Assembly: GCF_000737325.1 (NCBI RefSeq)
Contig: NZ_CP011125.1
Coordinates: 7,440,001-7,504,000, forward strand
Reading direction: 5' to 3'
Length of the DNA stretch: 64,000 bases
Origin: Sandaracinus amylolyticus
GTDB lineage: Bacteria > Myxococcota_A > Polyangia > Polyangiales > Sandaracinaceae
In this document: piece by piece, positions 25,543 through 35,739 of the stretch
How the letters are laid out: the number at the start of each line of letters is the position of its first letter
How positions within the stretch are numbered: the stretch's first letter is position 1
Notes under the pieces: generated by a model
Told to the model about the DNA's origin: nothing
Seen by the model: the letters and a program-made list of their open reading frames with translations, nothing else
The model's database searches: none
Position numbers and translations under genes: made by a program

Positions 25543-26142
25543 ATGCATCCGACGACCGAGCCGCCGGCGCACATCAAGGCGCACGAAGAGACGATTCGCG
25601 CGAAGGCCCTCGCCTATCCCAGCACACACGAGGATCGGCCCTGGGATCACGCGGCGTTCAAGGTGAAGAACAAGACGTTCTGCTTCCTCGTCGCCGACGC
25701 GACCGGGCTCTCGCTGAGCGTGAAGCTGCCCGAGTCGAACAACGTCGCGCTGATGCTCCCGTTCGCGCAGCCGACCGGGTACGGGCTCGGAAAGAGCGGA
25801 TGGGTGAGCGCGAAGTTCGGTGTCGACGACGACGTGCCGATTCCGATGATCCTCGACTGGCTCGACGAGAGCTATCGCGCGGTCGCGCCCAAGACGCTGG
25901 TGAAGGCGCTCGCGAACGGGGCCGTCGCGACGGCGCCCGCGAAGTCGACTCCGACGCTCCCGACGAAGACGACCGCGAAGAAGGCGCCCGCGAAGAAGCC
26001 GACCGGAAAGGCACCGAGCGCTCCGAGGACGACTCCGGCCGGCGAGGCCTCGGCGAAGAAGGCGCCGACGAAGAAGACCGCTGCGAAGAAGACCGTGACG
26101 AAGACCACGCCCGCGAAGAAGACGGGCGCGAAGAAGCGCTGA
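25543..26142 (+). CDS. YjbR/MmcQ-family protein with histone H1-like tail
   Basis: The 199-residue protein has a YjbR/MmcQ DNA-binding-like domain at residues about 10-120: LAYPSTHEDRPWDHAAFKVK, TFCFLVADATGLSLSVKLP, and SGWVSAKFGVDDDVPIPMIL. From about residue 130 to the end comes a Lys/Ala/Pro/Thr tail (TAKKAPAKKPTGK, KKAPTKKTAAKK, TPAKKTGAKKR) like the C-terminus of histone H1 and bacterial HU/H1 hybrids. It probably binds DNA non-specifically. The tail has an unusual base composition (AAG-rich). The ATG at 25543 follows a TAGACT box by 8 nt. The long upstream open frame is a shadow of the HEAT-like gene. Confidence 0.78.
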   Translation: MHPTTEPPAHIKAHEETIRAKALAYPSTHEDRPWDHAAFKVKNKTFCFLVADATGLSLSVKLPESNNVALMLPFAQPTGYGLGKSGWVSAKFGVDDDVPIPMILDWLDESYRAVAPKTLVKALANGAVATAPAKSTPTLPTKTTAKKAPAKKPTGKAPSAPRTTPAGEASAKKAPTKKTAAKKTVTKTTPAKKTGAKKR

Positions 26143-26210
26143 TCCGAGCACGTCGACGACTCCTCACTCGACTGTCACGCAGCGCGACGGCTGTGCCCGC
26201 AACCGTTCGC

Positions 26211-26216
26211 TACCGT
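26211..26216 (+). promoter_or_regulatory. -10-like hexamer TACCGT, leaderless type
   Basis: TACCGT followed by CG ends 10 nt before the ATG at 26227; no Shine-Dalgarno sequence is visible between them. Confidence 0.35.
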
Positions 26217-26226
26217 CGCGCGCGCC

Positions 26227-27258
26227 ATGCCCACCGCGCTTCACTTCGCCCTTTCCGTGGCTTCTCTCCTGCTCGTCGCCTGCGGCTCCGCCGACGCGCG
26301 CACCGAGCCCGACGCCGCGACGCCCGCCACCGACTCGGGCCCGCAGCGGCCGCCGGATCCGCTCCGCATGCGCATCGAGCTCCCGCCGCTCGACTGCTCG
26401 CGCGAGAACTGCTTCCAGGTCGTGCTGCTCTCCGATCCCCACGTGATCGACGAGTGGTACACCGGACCGGAGAACGGCGAGCTCGACACCGCGTCGATCC
26501 TCGCCGCGAACGAGCGCCTCGTCGGCGCGCGCGATCGCATCCACGCGCTCGACATGCCCATCGCGCGCGCGTTCGTCCTCGGCGACGTGATCCACGAGTA
26601 CAACTCGCTCGATCCGATGTTCTATTACGAGCCCTCGAACCTCACTGCGCACGACATCGTCGCGGACGTGCTCGAGACGTTCGAGATGCCGGTGCACCTC
26701 GCGCTCGGCAATCACGACTATTTCGTGCCGGAGATGCCGCGCGAATTCGTGCACGAGCTCTTCCGCGACAAGCTCGGTCTCGAGCGCACGTATTACTCGG
26801 TCGATCACCGCGGATTCCGATTCATCGTGCTCGACAGTCAGCTCGGCGACACGTGGGACGCGGCGAGCGCGCGGTTCGATACGCACTACGGCAGCTTCGG
26901 CGAGGCACAGCTCCGCTGGCTCGACGAGCAGCTCGCCGAAGGACTGCCGAGCTTCGTGATGTTCCACCACCACCCGCTCGTCCTCGCCGAGGGCGAGCTC
27001 GACGACGCGGACTTCGCCGACATCCACGCGGTGCTGGGGCGCCACGAGAACGTCCTCGTCGCGCTCTCCGGGCACCTGCACCGATGGTTCAACCACCAGC
27101 GCCGATATGGCAGCTGGCACGTGACGCTCGGCTCGACGCGCTACGACGAGGACGCGTTCTGGGTCATCCGCTGCGACACCGAGTCGGGCGAATTCGATCT
27201 GCTCAATCCGGACACGGCGGTCTGGGGCAGTGTCGATTCGCTCCCCTACCCGCGCTGA
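26227..27258 (+). CDS. metallophosphoesterase lipoprotein
   Basis: The 343-residue protein has a lipoprotein signal (LSVASLLLVACGSAD) and then the calcineurin-like phosphoesterase motifs in order: VVLLSDPHVIDEW (D-x-H), LGDVIHEYN (GD-x-x-H), LALGNHDYF (GNHD), FVMFHHHPLVLAE and ALSGHLHRWFNH (GH-x-H). All metal ligands of the two-metal site are present, so an active phosphomonoesterase or phosphodiesterase at the envelope is likely. The substrate is unknown. It stops 4 bp before the stop of the convergent response-regulator gene. Confidence 0.88.
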   Translation: MPTALHFALSVASLLLVACGSADARTEPDAATPATDSGPQRPPDPLRMRIELPPLDCSRENCFQVVLLSDPHVIDEWYTGPENGELDTASILAANERLVGARDRIHALDMPIARAFVLGDVIHEYNSLDPMFYYEPSNLTAHDIVADVLETFEMPVHLALGNHDYFVPEMPREFVHELFRDKLGLERTYYSVDHRGFRFIVLDSQLGDTWDAASARFDTHYGSFGEAQLRWLDEQLAEGLPSFVMFHHHPLVLAEGELDDADFADIHAVLGRHENVLVALSGHLHRWFNHQRRYGSWHVTLGSTRYDEDAFWVIRCDTESGEFDLLNPDTAVWGSVDSLPYPR

Positions 27259-27262
27259 TCGA

Positions 27263-28617
<1,355 letters not shown>

Positions 28618-28621
<4 letters not shown>

Positions 28622-29910
28622 GCGGCCCTCGCGTGCGCGGCGCCGTCGGGCAGCACGATCTCGGCGAGCGTGCCCTCGCCACGCTGGCTGTGCAGCGCGA
28701 GCGTGCCTCCGTGCTGCTCGATCGCGGCGCGCGCGATCACCACGCCGAGCCCGGTGCCATCGCTGCGCGTCGTGAAGTACGGCGTGCCCACGCGCGCCAG
28801 CACCTCGGGCGCGATCCCCTCGCCACGATCGCGCACGCGCACGTGCGTCGACCCCGGCACGCGCGCGAGCTCGACGGTGACACGCCCGCCCGACGACGAT
28901 GCCTCGATCGCGTTGTCGACCAGGTTGATCAGCGCCTCCTTGAGGCGCGCGGGATCCACCTTCGCGCGGAGGCGATCGCCGATCCGCTCGAGCGTCACGG
29001 CGCGCGCGCGCGCTCGTCCTTCGAGGAGCGTGATGACGTCGTCCGCGAGCGCGGCGAGATCGACGTCGACCGGACGCATCTCGTCGAGCGGGCGCGAGAA
29101 CGCGAGGTACTCGCGCATCGTCTTCTCCATGCGGCCGACCTCGCTCGCCATCACCGAGAGGCGCTCGCGCGTCTTGTCGTCGTGCGAGCCCTGCAGCAGC
29201 AGCTGCGCGAGCCCCGCGATCGCCGCGAGCGGGTTCTTGAGCTCGTGCGCGACCTTCGCGCCCATCGTCTCGAGGCCGCGGGCGCGCGACTCGTGCTGCT
29301 CGAGCACCTCTTCGCGCATCCGCGCCGCGGTCACCGCCGCGCGCGCGTAGACCTCGGTGAGCGTCACGAGGTTCACGACCGTCACCCAGACCGCGAACAC
29401 GACCGACGTCCCGATCCCGATCGACACCCAGGGCTTCGGCATGATCGGGCCGGTCACCCACTCGGGCAGCAAGAGCAGCACGAACAAGAGCAGCACGAGC
29501 TCGCCGAGCAGCATCCACGTGGGCGGGCGCCGGCCGAACGCCGCGGCGGGGATCACCGCCGGCGTGAGCAGCGCCGGCAGGATCGGGCTCGCGTAGCCAC
29601 CGGTGAACGCGCAGCCGATCGCCATCAGGAGCATCGCGATCATCGTGCCGTAGGCGATGTGATGCTCGGTGCAGCGCGATGCGCGGATGTGCCGCCGCTC
29701 GACGAAGTCCACGGTGAACGTCAGCGCGTACAGCCCGAGCAGCGCGAAGAAGCGCGGCCCCGTGTACCCCGCCAGCAGCATGATGACGACCACCATGCCG
29801 CGCTGGATCGACATCACGAGCGGCTTGCGCTCGATCCATCGCGTCCCGAACTCGATGAGCAGCGCATCGCGCGCCTCGGCATAACGACGTTCGAGGGTCT
29901 CCGCGTCCAT
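28618..29910 (-). CDS. membrane sensor histidine kinase
   Basis: The protein is 430 residues from the ATG at 29910. The N-terminal half has about six membrane helices (MVVVIMLLAGY, ALLGLYALTFTVDF, MIAMLLMAIGCAFTGGY, LVLLLFVLLLLPEW, VVFAVWVTVVNLVTL) and no large periplasmic loop. Then come HisKA with His222 in AKVAHELKNPLAAIAGLAQL and HATPase_c with LINLVDNAIEA, RVRDRGEGIAP and TTRSDGTGLGVVIARA. It should phosphorylate the response regulator encoded next. A longer version from the ATG at 29976 is possible, but its extra 22 codons use CGA, CTT and CTA, rare in this genome, and a TAGCGT box lies 11 nt before 29910, so I prefer the shorter one. Confidence 0.9.
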
Positions 29911-29921
29911 CGGCTCGAGGA

Positions 29922-29927
29922 ACGCTA
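29922..29927 (-). promoter_or_regulatory. -10-like hexamer TAGCGT, leaderless type
   Basis: On the minus strand TAGCGT ends 11 nt before the ATG at 29910 of the sensor kinase, supporting that start. Confidence 0.3.
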
Positions 29928-30005
29928 GCGAAAGTCGCGCCGTGTTTCGAGCCGCGCGCGAGATTCGCTTCTCCATTGGAAATCGTCGGAACGCCGCGCG
30001 CGCAG

Positions 30006-30045
30006 CGCTGTACGGACCTCCGACACGTCGGCGCGCCGTACAGCG
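30006..30045. promoter_or_regulatory. nested inverted repeats in divergent promoter region
   Basis: The outer repeat is a perfect 10-bp pair, CGCTGTACGG (30006-30015) and CCGTACAGCG (30036-30045). Inside it is CCGAC-AC-GTCGG (30020-30031). The region separates the sensor-kinase gene from the efflux operon and is a good operator candidate for either; it could also be a hairpin in the RNA. Confidence 0.5.
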
Positions 30046-30102
30046 ACATCGCGGAGAAGCGCGGCAATTCACGCGGCACGAGGGCTGCTCTCGGGGCGCG
30101 GC

Positions 30103-31545
30103 ATGTCCCCAACCATTCGCTCCGTCTCGCTGCTCGCGCTCGGCGCGGTGCTCGCGACGACCACCACCGCGCATGCGCAGGACGACGACGCGCTCGCGGC
30201 CGAGCTCGCGGTGCCCGGCGGGCTGCGCGCCCAGGACGTCGTGCGCGCCGTCGTCGAGAGCAGCTTCGATCGTCGCGCGCGTCTCGCGGAGATCGAGGCC
30301 GCGCGCGCCGACGTCGATCGCGCGACGCTCGCGCTCGTTCCGCGCGTCGGTCTGAGCGCGAGCTACATGCGCCTCTCGGAGATCGAGGCGCCGACGCTCG
30401 GCTTCGTCGCGGCGCCGGTCGATCAGACGCAGGGCGGCGTGATCGAGCCGGGCTCGCCGCTCGTGAGCGTCCCGATCTCGTTCCCGGTGCTGCTCGATCA
30501 GACGCAGGTGCGCGCGCAGCTCGTCGTGCCGGTGAGCGACTACTTCTTGCGCGTGCTGCCGGGTCGCGACGCGGCCGAGCACGTGGTGCACGCGGGCGAG
30601 GCGACGCTCGAGGCGACCGAGGCGCGCCTCGCGCTCGAGGCCGAGCAGCTCTACTGGGGCTGGGCGCGCGCGCGGCTCTCGTTGGTCGTCGCGCGCACGG
30701 GGCTCTCCAGCGCCGAGGCGCATCGCGACGACGCCCAGCGTGTGTTCGACGCCGGCCTCGCGACCGGCGCCGACGTGTCGCGCGCCGAGGCCCAGGTCGC
30801 GGCGATGCGAGAGCTCGTCGACACCACCGAGCACCTGCGCGACGCGCTCGCCGATCGGCTGCGCACCGTGATGCACGTGAGCACGATCCCCGACGCGATC
30901 GGCGACACGTTGCCCGACGCTCCCGCGCTCCATGCTTCGCGGCGATCAGTCCACGAGCCAGGAGACACGGCGATCGACGATGCCGTCGCAGGCGCGCTCG
31001 AGCGTCGCGCCGAGCTCCGCGCGATCGGCGCGCAGGTCGAGGCGCTCGAGGCGCAGCGCATCGTGCAGGACGCGGCGCTGGTCCCGCGGCTCGACGTGAT
31101 CGGCGAGGTGCTCCTCGCGAACCCCAACCCGCGCTTCGTGCCCGCGCAGGAGCGCTTCGAGACGACGTGGGCGGTCGGCGCGCAGGTGAGCTGGCAGCTC
31201 GCGGACGCGCTCTCCGCCGATCCGTCGCGTCGCGCGCTCGAGTCGCGCATCGCTGCAGCGCGGGCCTCGCGCGAATCGATCGAAGAAGGTGTGCGCGCGG
31301 AGATCGTCGACGCCGATCGCCAGCGCCGCGACGCGGTGAGCGCGATGACGTCGCGCCACGCCCAGGTGGACGCCGCCGAGCGCGCGCTGCGCCAGGCGTC
31401 CGAGGTGTTCCGCGCGGGGCGCGGCACCGGACTTCCCGTGATCGACGCGCAGACGCTGCTCGTGCGCGCGCGTCTCGAGCTCTTGAACGCCCGGATCGAT
31501 CTCGCGGTGGCCGACGCACGCTGGCGCCGCGCGATCGAGGAGTGA
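30103..31545 (+). CDS. TolC-family outer-membrane efflux protein
   Basis: The 480-residue protein has a Sec signal (LLALGAVLATTTTAHAQ) and two repeats typical of TolC/OprM channels: a first half with VDRATLALVPRVGLSASYMR and helical AEQLYWGWARARLSLVVAR, and a second half with AQRIVQDAALVPRLDVIGEV and VGAQVSWQLADALSADPSRR, then LRQASEVFRAGRGTGLPVID. It forms the outer-membrane duct of a tripartite exporter. It is the first gene of an operon with the adaptor (7-bp gap) and the RND pump. The start codon has only a weak purine-rich region before it. Confidence 0.9.
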   Translation: MSPTIRSVSLLALGAVLATTTTAHAQDDDALAAELAVPGGLRAQDVVRAVVESSFDRRARLAEIEAARADVDRATLALVPRVGLSASYMRLSEIEAPTLGFVAAPVDQTQGGVIEPGSPLVSVPISFPVLLDQTQVRAQLVVPVSDYFLRVLPGRDAAEHVVHAGEATLEATEARLALEAEQLYWGWARARLSLVVARTGLSSAEAHRDDAQRVFDAGLATGADVSRAEAQVAAMRELVDTTEHLRDALADRLRTVMHVSTIPDAIGDTLPDAPALHASRRSVHEPGDTAIDDAVAGALERRAELRAIGAQVEALEAQRIVQDAALVPRLDVIGEVLLANPNPRFVPAQERFETTWAVGAQVSWQLADALSADPSRRALESRIAAARASRESIEEGVRAEIVDADRQRRDAVSAMTSRHAQVDAAERALRQASEVFRAGRGTGLPVIDAQTLLVRARLELLNARIDLAVADARWRRAIEE

Positions 31546-31552
31546 GGACACG

Positions 31553-32605
31553 ATGAAGACCCGTTCGACGATCGTCACGCTCTCGCTGATCGCGCTCGCG
31601 CTGTCGGGCTGCAGCACGTCGGAGCCCGCGGCCGCGCAGGCCTCCGAGCCCGCGGCTGCGATCCCGGTGCGCCTCGCGCCGATCGATCGCACGCCCGCAC
31701 GGGAGCCGCTCGAGCTGCCCGGCCTCGTGATGCCACGCGACACGTTCGATCTGGGGTTCCCGGGCGGCGGCGTGATCCTCGACGTGCTCGTCGACGCCGG
31801 CGACGAGGTGCAGCGCGGTCAGGTGCTCGCGCGCCTCGACGCGACGGCGGCACGCGCGACGGTGATGCAGGCGCGCGAGAGCCTCGCGCGCGCCGAGCGT
31901 GATCTCGGTCGCGCGCGCACGCTGAGCGAGAGCGGCTCGTTGCCCTCGGCGACCTTCGAGGACGCGCAGACCGGCGCCGAGGTCGCGCGCGCGAACGTCG
32001 CGGCCGCCGGGTTCGCGCTGCGGTACTCGACGCTGCGCGCGCCCGACGACGGCTGGGTCGACGCGCGCCTCGCCGATGCGCGCGAGGTGATCGGCCCCGG
32101 GCAGCCGGTGCTGCGGATCGCGAGCCGCGCGCGCGGGTGGGTGCTGCGCGTCGCGGTGCCCGATCGATCGGTGGCGCGCCTCCACGAGGGCGACGCGGCG
32201 ACGATCACGCTCGACGCGATGCCCGAGCGCACGCTCGACGCGCGCATCGTGGAGATCGCGCGGCTGCCGTCGATCGGCAGCGGCACCTACGACGTCGAGA
32301 TCGCGTTCGACGCGCCCGCGGAGCTCACGATGCGCACCGGCCTCGTCGGGCGCGTGTCGATCCCGATCGGCGAGACCTTCGGCGCGAGCGTGCCGGTCTC
32401 GGCGCTCGTCGACGGTCGCGACCACGACGCCGCGGTGCTCGTCGTCGACGGCGGTCGCGCGCGGCGCGTCCCGGTGCGCGTCGCGTTCCTGCGCGGCGAT
32501 CACGCGGTGCTCGCGAGCGCGCTCGACGACGTCGACGCGGTGATCGGCGTCGGCGCCGATCGCCTCGACCCCGGCGCGCACGTCGAGCCGATCACGGAGG
32601 AGTGA
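31553..32605 (+). CDS. RND efflux periplasmic adaptor lipoprotein
   Basis: The 350-residue protein starts with a lipoprotein signal (LSLIALALSGCSTSEPA), followed by the membrane-fusion-protein layout: a first lipoyl half (VMPRDTFDLGFPGGGVILDV), a helical hairpin (ARESLARAERDLGRARTLSE), a second lipoyl half (FALRYSTLRAPDDGWVDARL) and beta-barrel segments (LRVAVPDRSVARLHEGDAAT). It bridges the inner-membrane pump and the TolC channel. It lies 7 bp after the channel gene and 5 bp before the pump gene, so one mRNA is expected. Confidence 0.92.
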   Translation: MKTRSTIVTLSLIALALSGCSTSEPAAAQASEPAAAIPVRLAPIDRTPAREPLELPGLVMPRDTFDLGFPGGGVILDVLVDAGDEVQRGQVLARLDATAARATVMQARESLARAERDLGRARTLSESGSLPSATFEDAQTGAEVARANVAAAGFALRYSTLRAPDDGWVDARLADAREVIGPGQPVLRIASRARGWVLRVAVPDRSVARLHEGDAATITLDAMPERTLDARIVEIARLPSIGSGTYDVEIAFDAPAELTMRTGLVGRVSIPIGETFGASVPVSALVDGRDHDAAVLVVDGGRARRVPVRVAFLRGDHAVLASALDDVDAVIGVGADRLDPGAHVEPITEE

Positions 32606-32610
32606 GCGCC

Positions 32611-35600
32611 ATGCCGAACATCTCGGAATTCGCCGTCAAACGCTGGCAGTTCACGCTCGTCGTCTTCGGGATGCTGCTCGCGCTCGGCGTCTCGTCGCTC
32701 GTCGCGATCCCGAAGAGCGAGGACCCGACCTTCCCGCTGCCGGTCTTCGTGGTCGTCGCGGTGCTGCCCGGCGCATCGCCGCTCGACCTCGAGCAGCTCG
32801 TCGTCGATCCGATCGAGGAGCGCGTGCAGGCGCTCGACGATCTCGATCGCGTCGAGACCACGATCCGCGACGGGCTCGCGGTGATTCGCGTGGAGTACGA
32901 GGCGGGCGTCGACGTGCCGCGCAAGGAGGACGAGCTGCGCCGCGAGCTCGACACGCTGCGCCCGACCCTGCCGTCCGAGCTGGTGCGCCTCGACCTCGAG
33001 ACCGCGAACGCGGCGAACGTGAACATCGTGCAGGTCGGGCTCGTGTCCGATGACGTGAGCTACGCCGACCTCGATCGGCTCGCGCGCGCGCTCGAGGATC
33101 GTCTCGAGGCGGTGCCCGGTGTGGGCGAGGCGACGATCGCGGGGCTCCCCGCGCAGGAGCTGCGCATCGAGCTCGACCTCGGGCGCATGCGCGCGCTCGG
33201 GATCTCGCCCGCCGAGATTCTCGGCGCGGTGAGCGCGGAGAGCCGCACGATCCCCGCGGGCAGCGTCGAGGCGGGGGCGCGCCGGTTCACCGTGCAGACG
33301 CGCGGCGACTACGAGAGCGTGGACGCGGTGCGCGACACCGTCGTTCGCGCGAGCGCGGGGCGCATGGTGCGGGTGCGCGACGTCGCGAACGTCACGTTCG
33401 GCGACGCGGAGGCCGTGCACCTCGTGCGCGTGAACGGCCGTCGCGCCGTCACGGTCGCGGTGAACCAGCGCGAGGGGCAGAACATCTTCACGGTGCGCAA
33501 CGGCATCGAGGAGGCGCTCGCCGCGTTCGAGCCCACGCTGCCCGAGGGCGTCACGCTCGCGCGCACCTTCGACCAGTCGCACAACGTCGAGCATCGACTG
33601 TCCGGGTTCGCGCGCGACTTCGTGCTCGCGATCCTGCTCGTGCTCGTGACGCTGCTGCCGCTCGGCGTGCGCGCGTCGGTCGTCGTGATGATCTCGATCC
33701 CGCTCTCGATCGCGGTCGGGCTCACGATGCTCTTCGGCGCGGGCTACGGCATCAACCAGCTCTCGATCGTCGGGTTCGTGATCGCGCTGGGTCTGCTGGT
33801 CGACGACTCGGTTGTCGTCGTCGAGAACATCGCGCGCTTCCTGCGCCTCGGGCACACGCCGCGCGAGGCCGCGATCCTCGCGACCAAGCAGATCACGCTC
33901 TCGGTGCTCGGCTGCACCGCGACGCTGATCCTCGCGTTCGTGCCGCTGCTCGCGCTGCCGGGCACGGCGGGCGAGTTCATCCGCAGCCTGCCGCTCGCGG
34001 TGGTCCTCACCGTCGCCGCGTCGCTGCTCGTCTCGCTCACCGTCGTGCCGTTCCTCGCGAGCCGCGTGCTGAAGCCCGAGGAAGAGCACGGCAACGTCGT
34101 GTTCCGCGGGATGATGCGCGTGATCGAGGGCAGCTATCGCCCGGTGCTCTCCGTCGCGCTGCGCTGGCCGAAGCTCACGCTCGTCGCGGCGGTCGCGCTC
34201 TTCGTCGGGAGCATCGCGCTGGTGCCGCGCATCGGGTTCTCGCTCTTCCCGAAGGCGGGCACCGCGCAGTTCCTGGTGCGCGTCGAGACCGAGGAGGGCG
34301 CGAGCCTCGCCGAGACCGATCGCGCGACGCGCTTCGTCGAGCGCGTGCTCGCGTCGCACGACGAGATCGCGTGGCAGGTCGCGAACGTCGGCAAGGGCAA
34401 CCCGCTCGTCTACTACAACGTGCCCGTCCAGAACGAGCGCGCGAACGTCGGCGAGGTCTTCGCGTCGCTCGCGCACTTCGATCCCGATCACTCGCCCGCG
34501 CTGCTCGATCGACTGCGCGAAGAGCTCGGGTCGTATCCCGGCGCGCGCATCCGCCTGCTCGAGTTCGAGAACGGACCGCCGCTCGAGGCGCCGATCGCGA
34601 TGCGCCTCATGGGCGACGACGTGGAGTCGCTCGCCGACGCCGCGGCGCGCATCGAGACCGTGCTCGCCGCGACGCCCGGCACGCGAGACGTGGTGAACCC
34701 GGCGCGCGAGCGTCGGACCGATCTGCGCGTGCGCGTCGACGAGACGCGCGCCGCGGCGCTGGGCGTGGTCGCCGCCGAGATCGATCGCGCGGTGCGCCTC
34801 GCGATCGGCGGTGTGCCCGCGGGGCGCTTCCGACACCCCGGCGACGACGACGCGCGCGACATCCGCGTGATGCTCGCGCGCGACGAGGCGCCCGATCTCG
34901 CGCTCGGCGCGTCGCGCCCGACGCTCGCGACGCTCGCGCAGGTCTTCGTCCCGACGCGCGACGGCGGCGCGGTCCCGCTCTCCGCGATCGCGACGATCGA
35001 GCTCGAGCCCTCGCCCACCACGATCCGTCACTACGACGGCATCCGCAGCGCGACGGTCACCGCGTTCACGCGCACCGGTGAGAACACCGATCGCGTGACG
35101 CGCGACGTGCTCTCGCGGCTGAGCGGCGTGCCTCTGCCCTCGGGCGTGCGGCTCGTCGTCGCGGGCGAGGTCGAGAGCCGCGCGCGCAGCTTCGGCGGGC
35201 TCGGCACCGCGATCATCGTCGCGGCGTTCGGCATCCTCGCGGTGCTCGTGCTCGAGTTCCGCACGTTCCGCGGCACGCTGATCGTCGCGTCGGTGATCCC
35301 GCTCGGCGTGATCGGCGGCCTCGTCGCGCTGCTGGTCACCGGGAACACGCTCTCGTTCACCGCGATGATCGGGTTCGTCGCGCTGATGGGCATCGAGGTG
35401 AAGAACTCGATCCTCCTCGTCGACTTCACGAACCAGCTGCGCGAGGAAGGCGCGTCGCTCGACGACGCGATCCAGCGCGCCGGCGAGACGCGCTTCGTGC
35501 CGATCCTGCTCACGACGCTCACCGCGATCGGCGGTCTCGTCCCGCTCGCGCTCGAGCGCTCGCCGCTGTACTCGCCGCTCGCGTGGGTCATCCTCGGCGG

Positions 35601-35739
35601 CCTCGTGAGCTCGACGCTGCTCGCGCGCATCGTGACGCCGGTGATGTACAAGCTGCTGCCGCCGACGATCGGCGAGGACGAGGAGAGCGTCCTCGCGCCG
35701 ATCGCCGCGATCGAGCCGGAGCCGATCGCCGCGGAGTGA
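32611..35739 (+). CDS. RND efflux transporter permease
   Basis: The 1042-residue inner-membrane pump has the usual twelve helices and two large periplasmic loops. Recognisable parts are the start (ISEFAVKRWQFTLVVFGMLL), the pore-domain segment PGASPLDLEQLVVDPIEERV, the TM4 motif LLVDDSVVVVENIARFLRLG with the paired Asp residues needed for proton transfer, and the late segment LVALMGIEVKNSILLVDFTN-like region (seen as FVALMGIEVKNSILL). Length and motifs fit the proton-driven drug/organic solute pumps; the ATG at 32611 follows GGAGG in the adaptor's last codons. The C-terminus abuts a convergent VOC gene with no gap. Substrate cannot be told. Confidence 0.93.
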   Translation: MPNISEFAVKRWQFTLVVFGMLLALGVSSLVAIPKSEDPTFPLPVFVVVAVLPGASPLDLEQLVVDPIEERVQALDDLDRVETTIRDGLAVIRVEYEAGVDVPRKEDELRRELDTLRPTLPSELVRLDLETANAANVNIVQVGLVSDDVSYADLDRLARALEDRLEAVPGVGEATIAGLPAQELRIELDLGRMRALGISPAEILGAVSAESRTIPAGSVEAGARRFTVQTRGDYESVDAVRDTVVRASAGRMVRVRDVANVTFGDAEAVHLVRVNGRRAVTVAVNQREGQNIFTVRNGIEEALAAFEPTLPEGVTLARTFDQSHNVEHRLSGFARDFVLAILLVLVTLLPLGVRASVVVMISIPLSIAVGLTMLFGAGYGINQLSIVGFVIALGLLVDDSVVVVENIARFLRLGHTPREAAILATKQITLSVLGCTATLILAFVPLLALPGTAGEFIRSLPLAVVLTVAASLLVSLTVVPFLASRVLKPEEEHGNVVFRGMMRVIEGSYRPVLSVALRWPKLTLVAAVALFVGSIALVPRIGFSLFPKAGTAQFLVRVETEEGASLAETDRATRFVERVLASHDEIAWQVANVGKGNPLVYYNVPVQNERANVGEVFASLAHFDPDHSPALLDRLREELGSYPGARIRLLEFENGPPLEAPIAMRLMGDDVESLADAAARIETVLAATPGTRDVVNPARERRTDLRVRVDETRAAALGVVAAEIDRAVRLAIGGVPAGRFRHPGDDDARDIRVMLARDEAPDLALGASRPTLATLAQVFVPTRDGGAVPLSAIATIELEPSPTTIRHYDGIRSATVTAFTRTGENTDRVTRDVLSRLSGVPLPSGVRLVVAGEVESRARSFGGLGTAIIVAAFGILAVLVLEFRTFRGTLIVASVIPLGVIGGLVALLVTGNTLSFTAMIGFVALMGIEVKNSILLVDFTNQLREEGASLDDAIQRAGETRFVPILLTTLTAIGGLVPLALERSPLYSPLAWVILGGLVSSTLLARIVTPVMYKLLPPTIGEDEESVLAPIAAIEPEPIAAE

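Noticed and set aside
24279-26142. DarTG-type toxin-antitoxin system
   Set aside because: A NADAR protein is present but no DarT ADP-ribosyltransferase; the partner is HEAT-like. Kept only as an open question.
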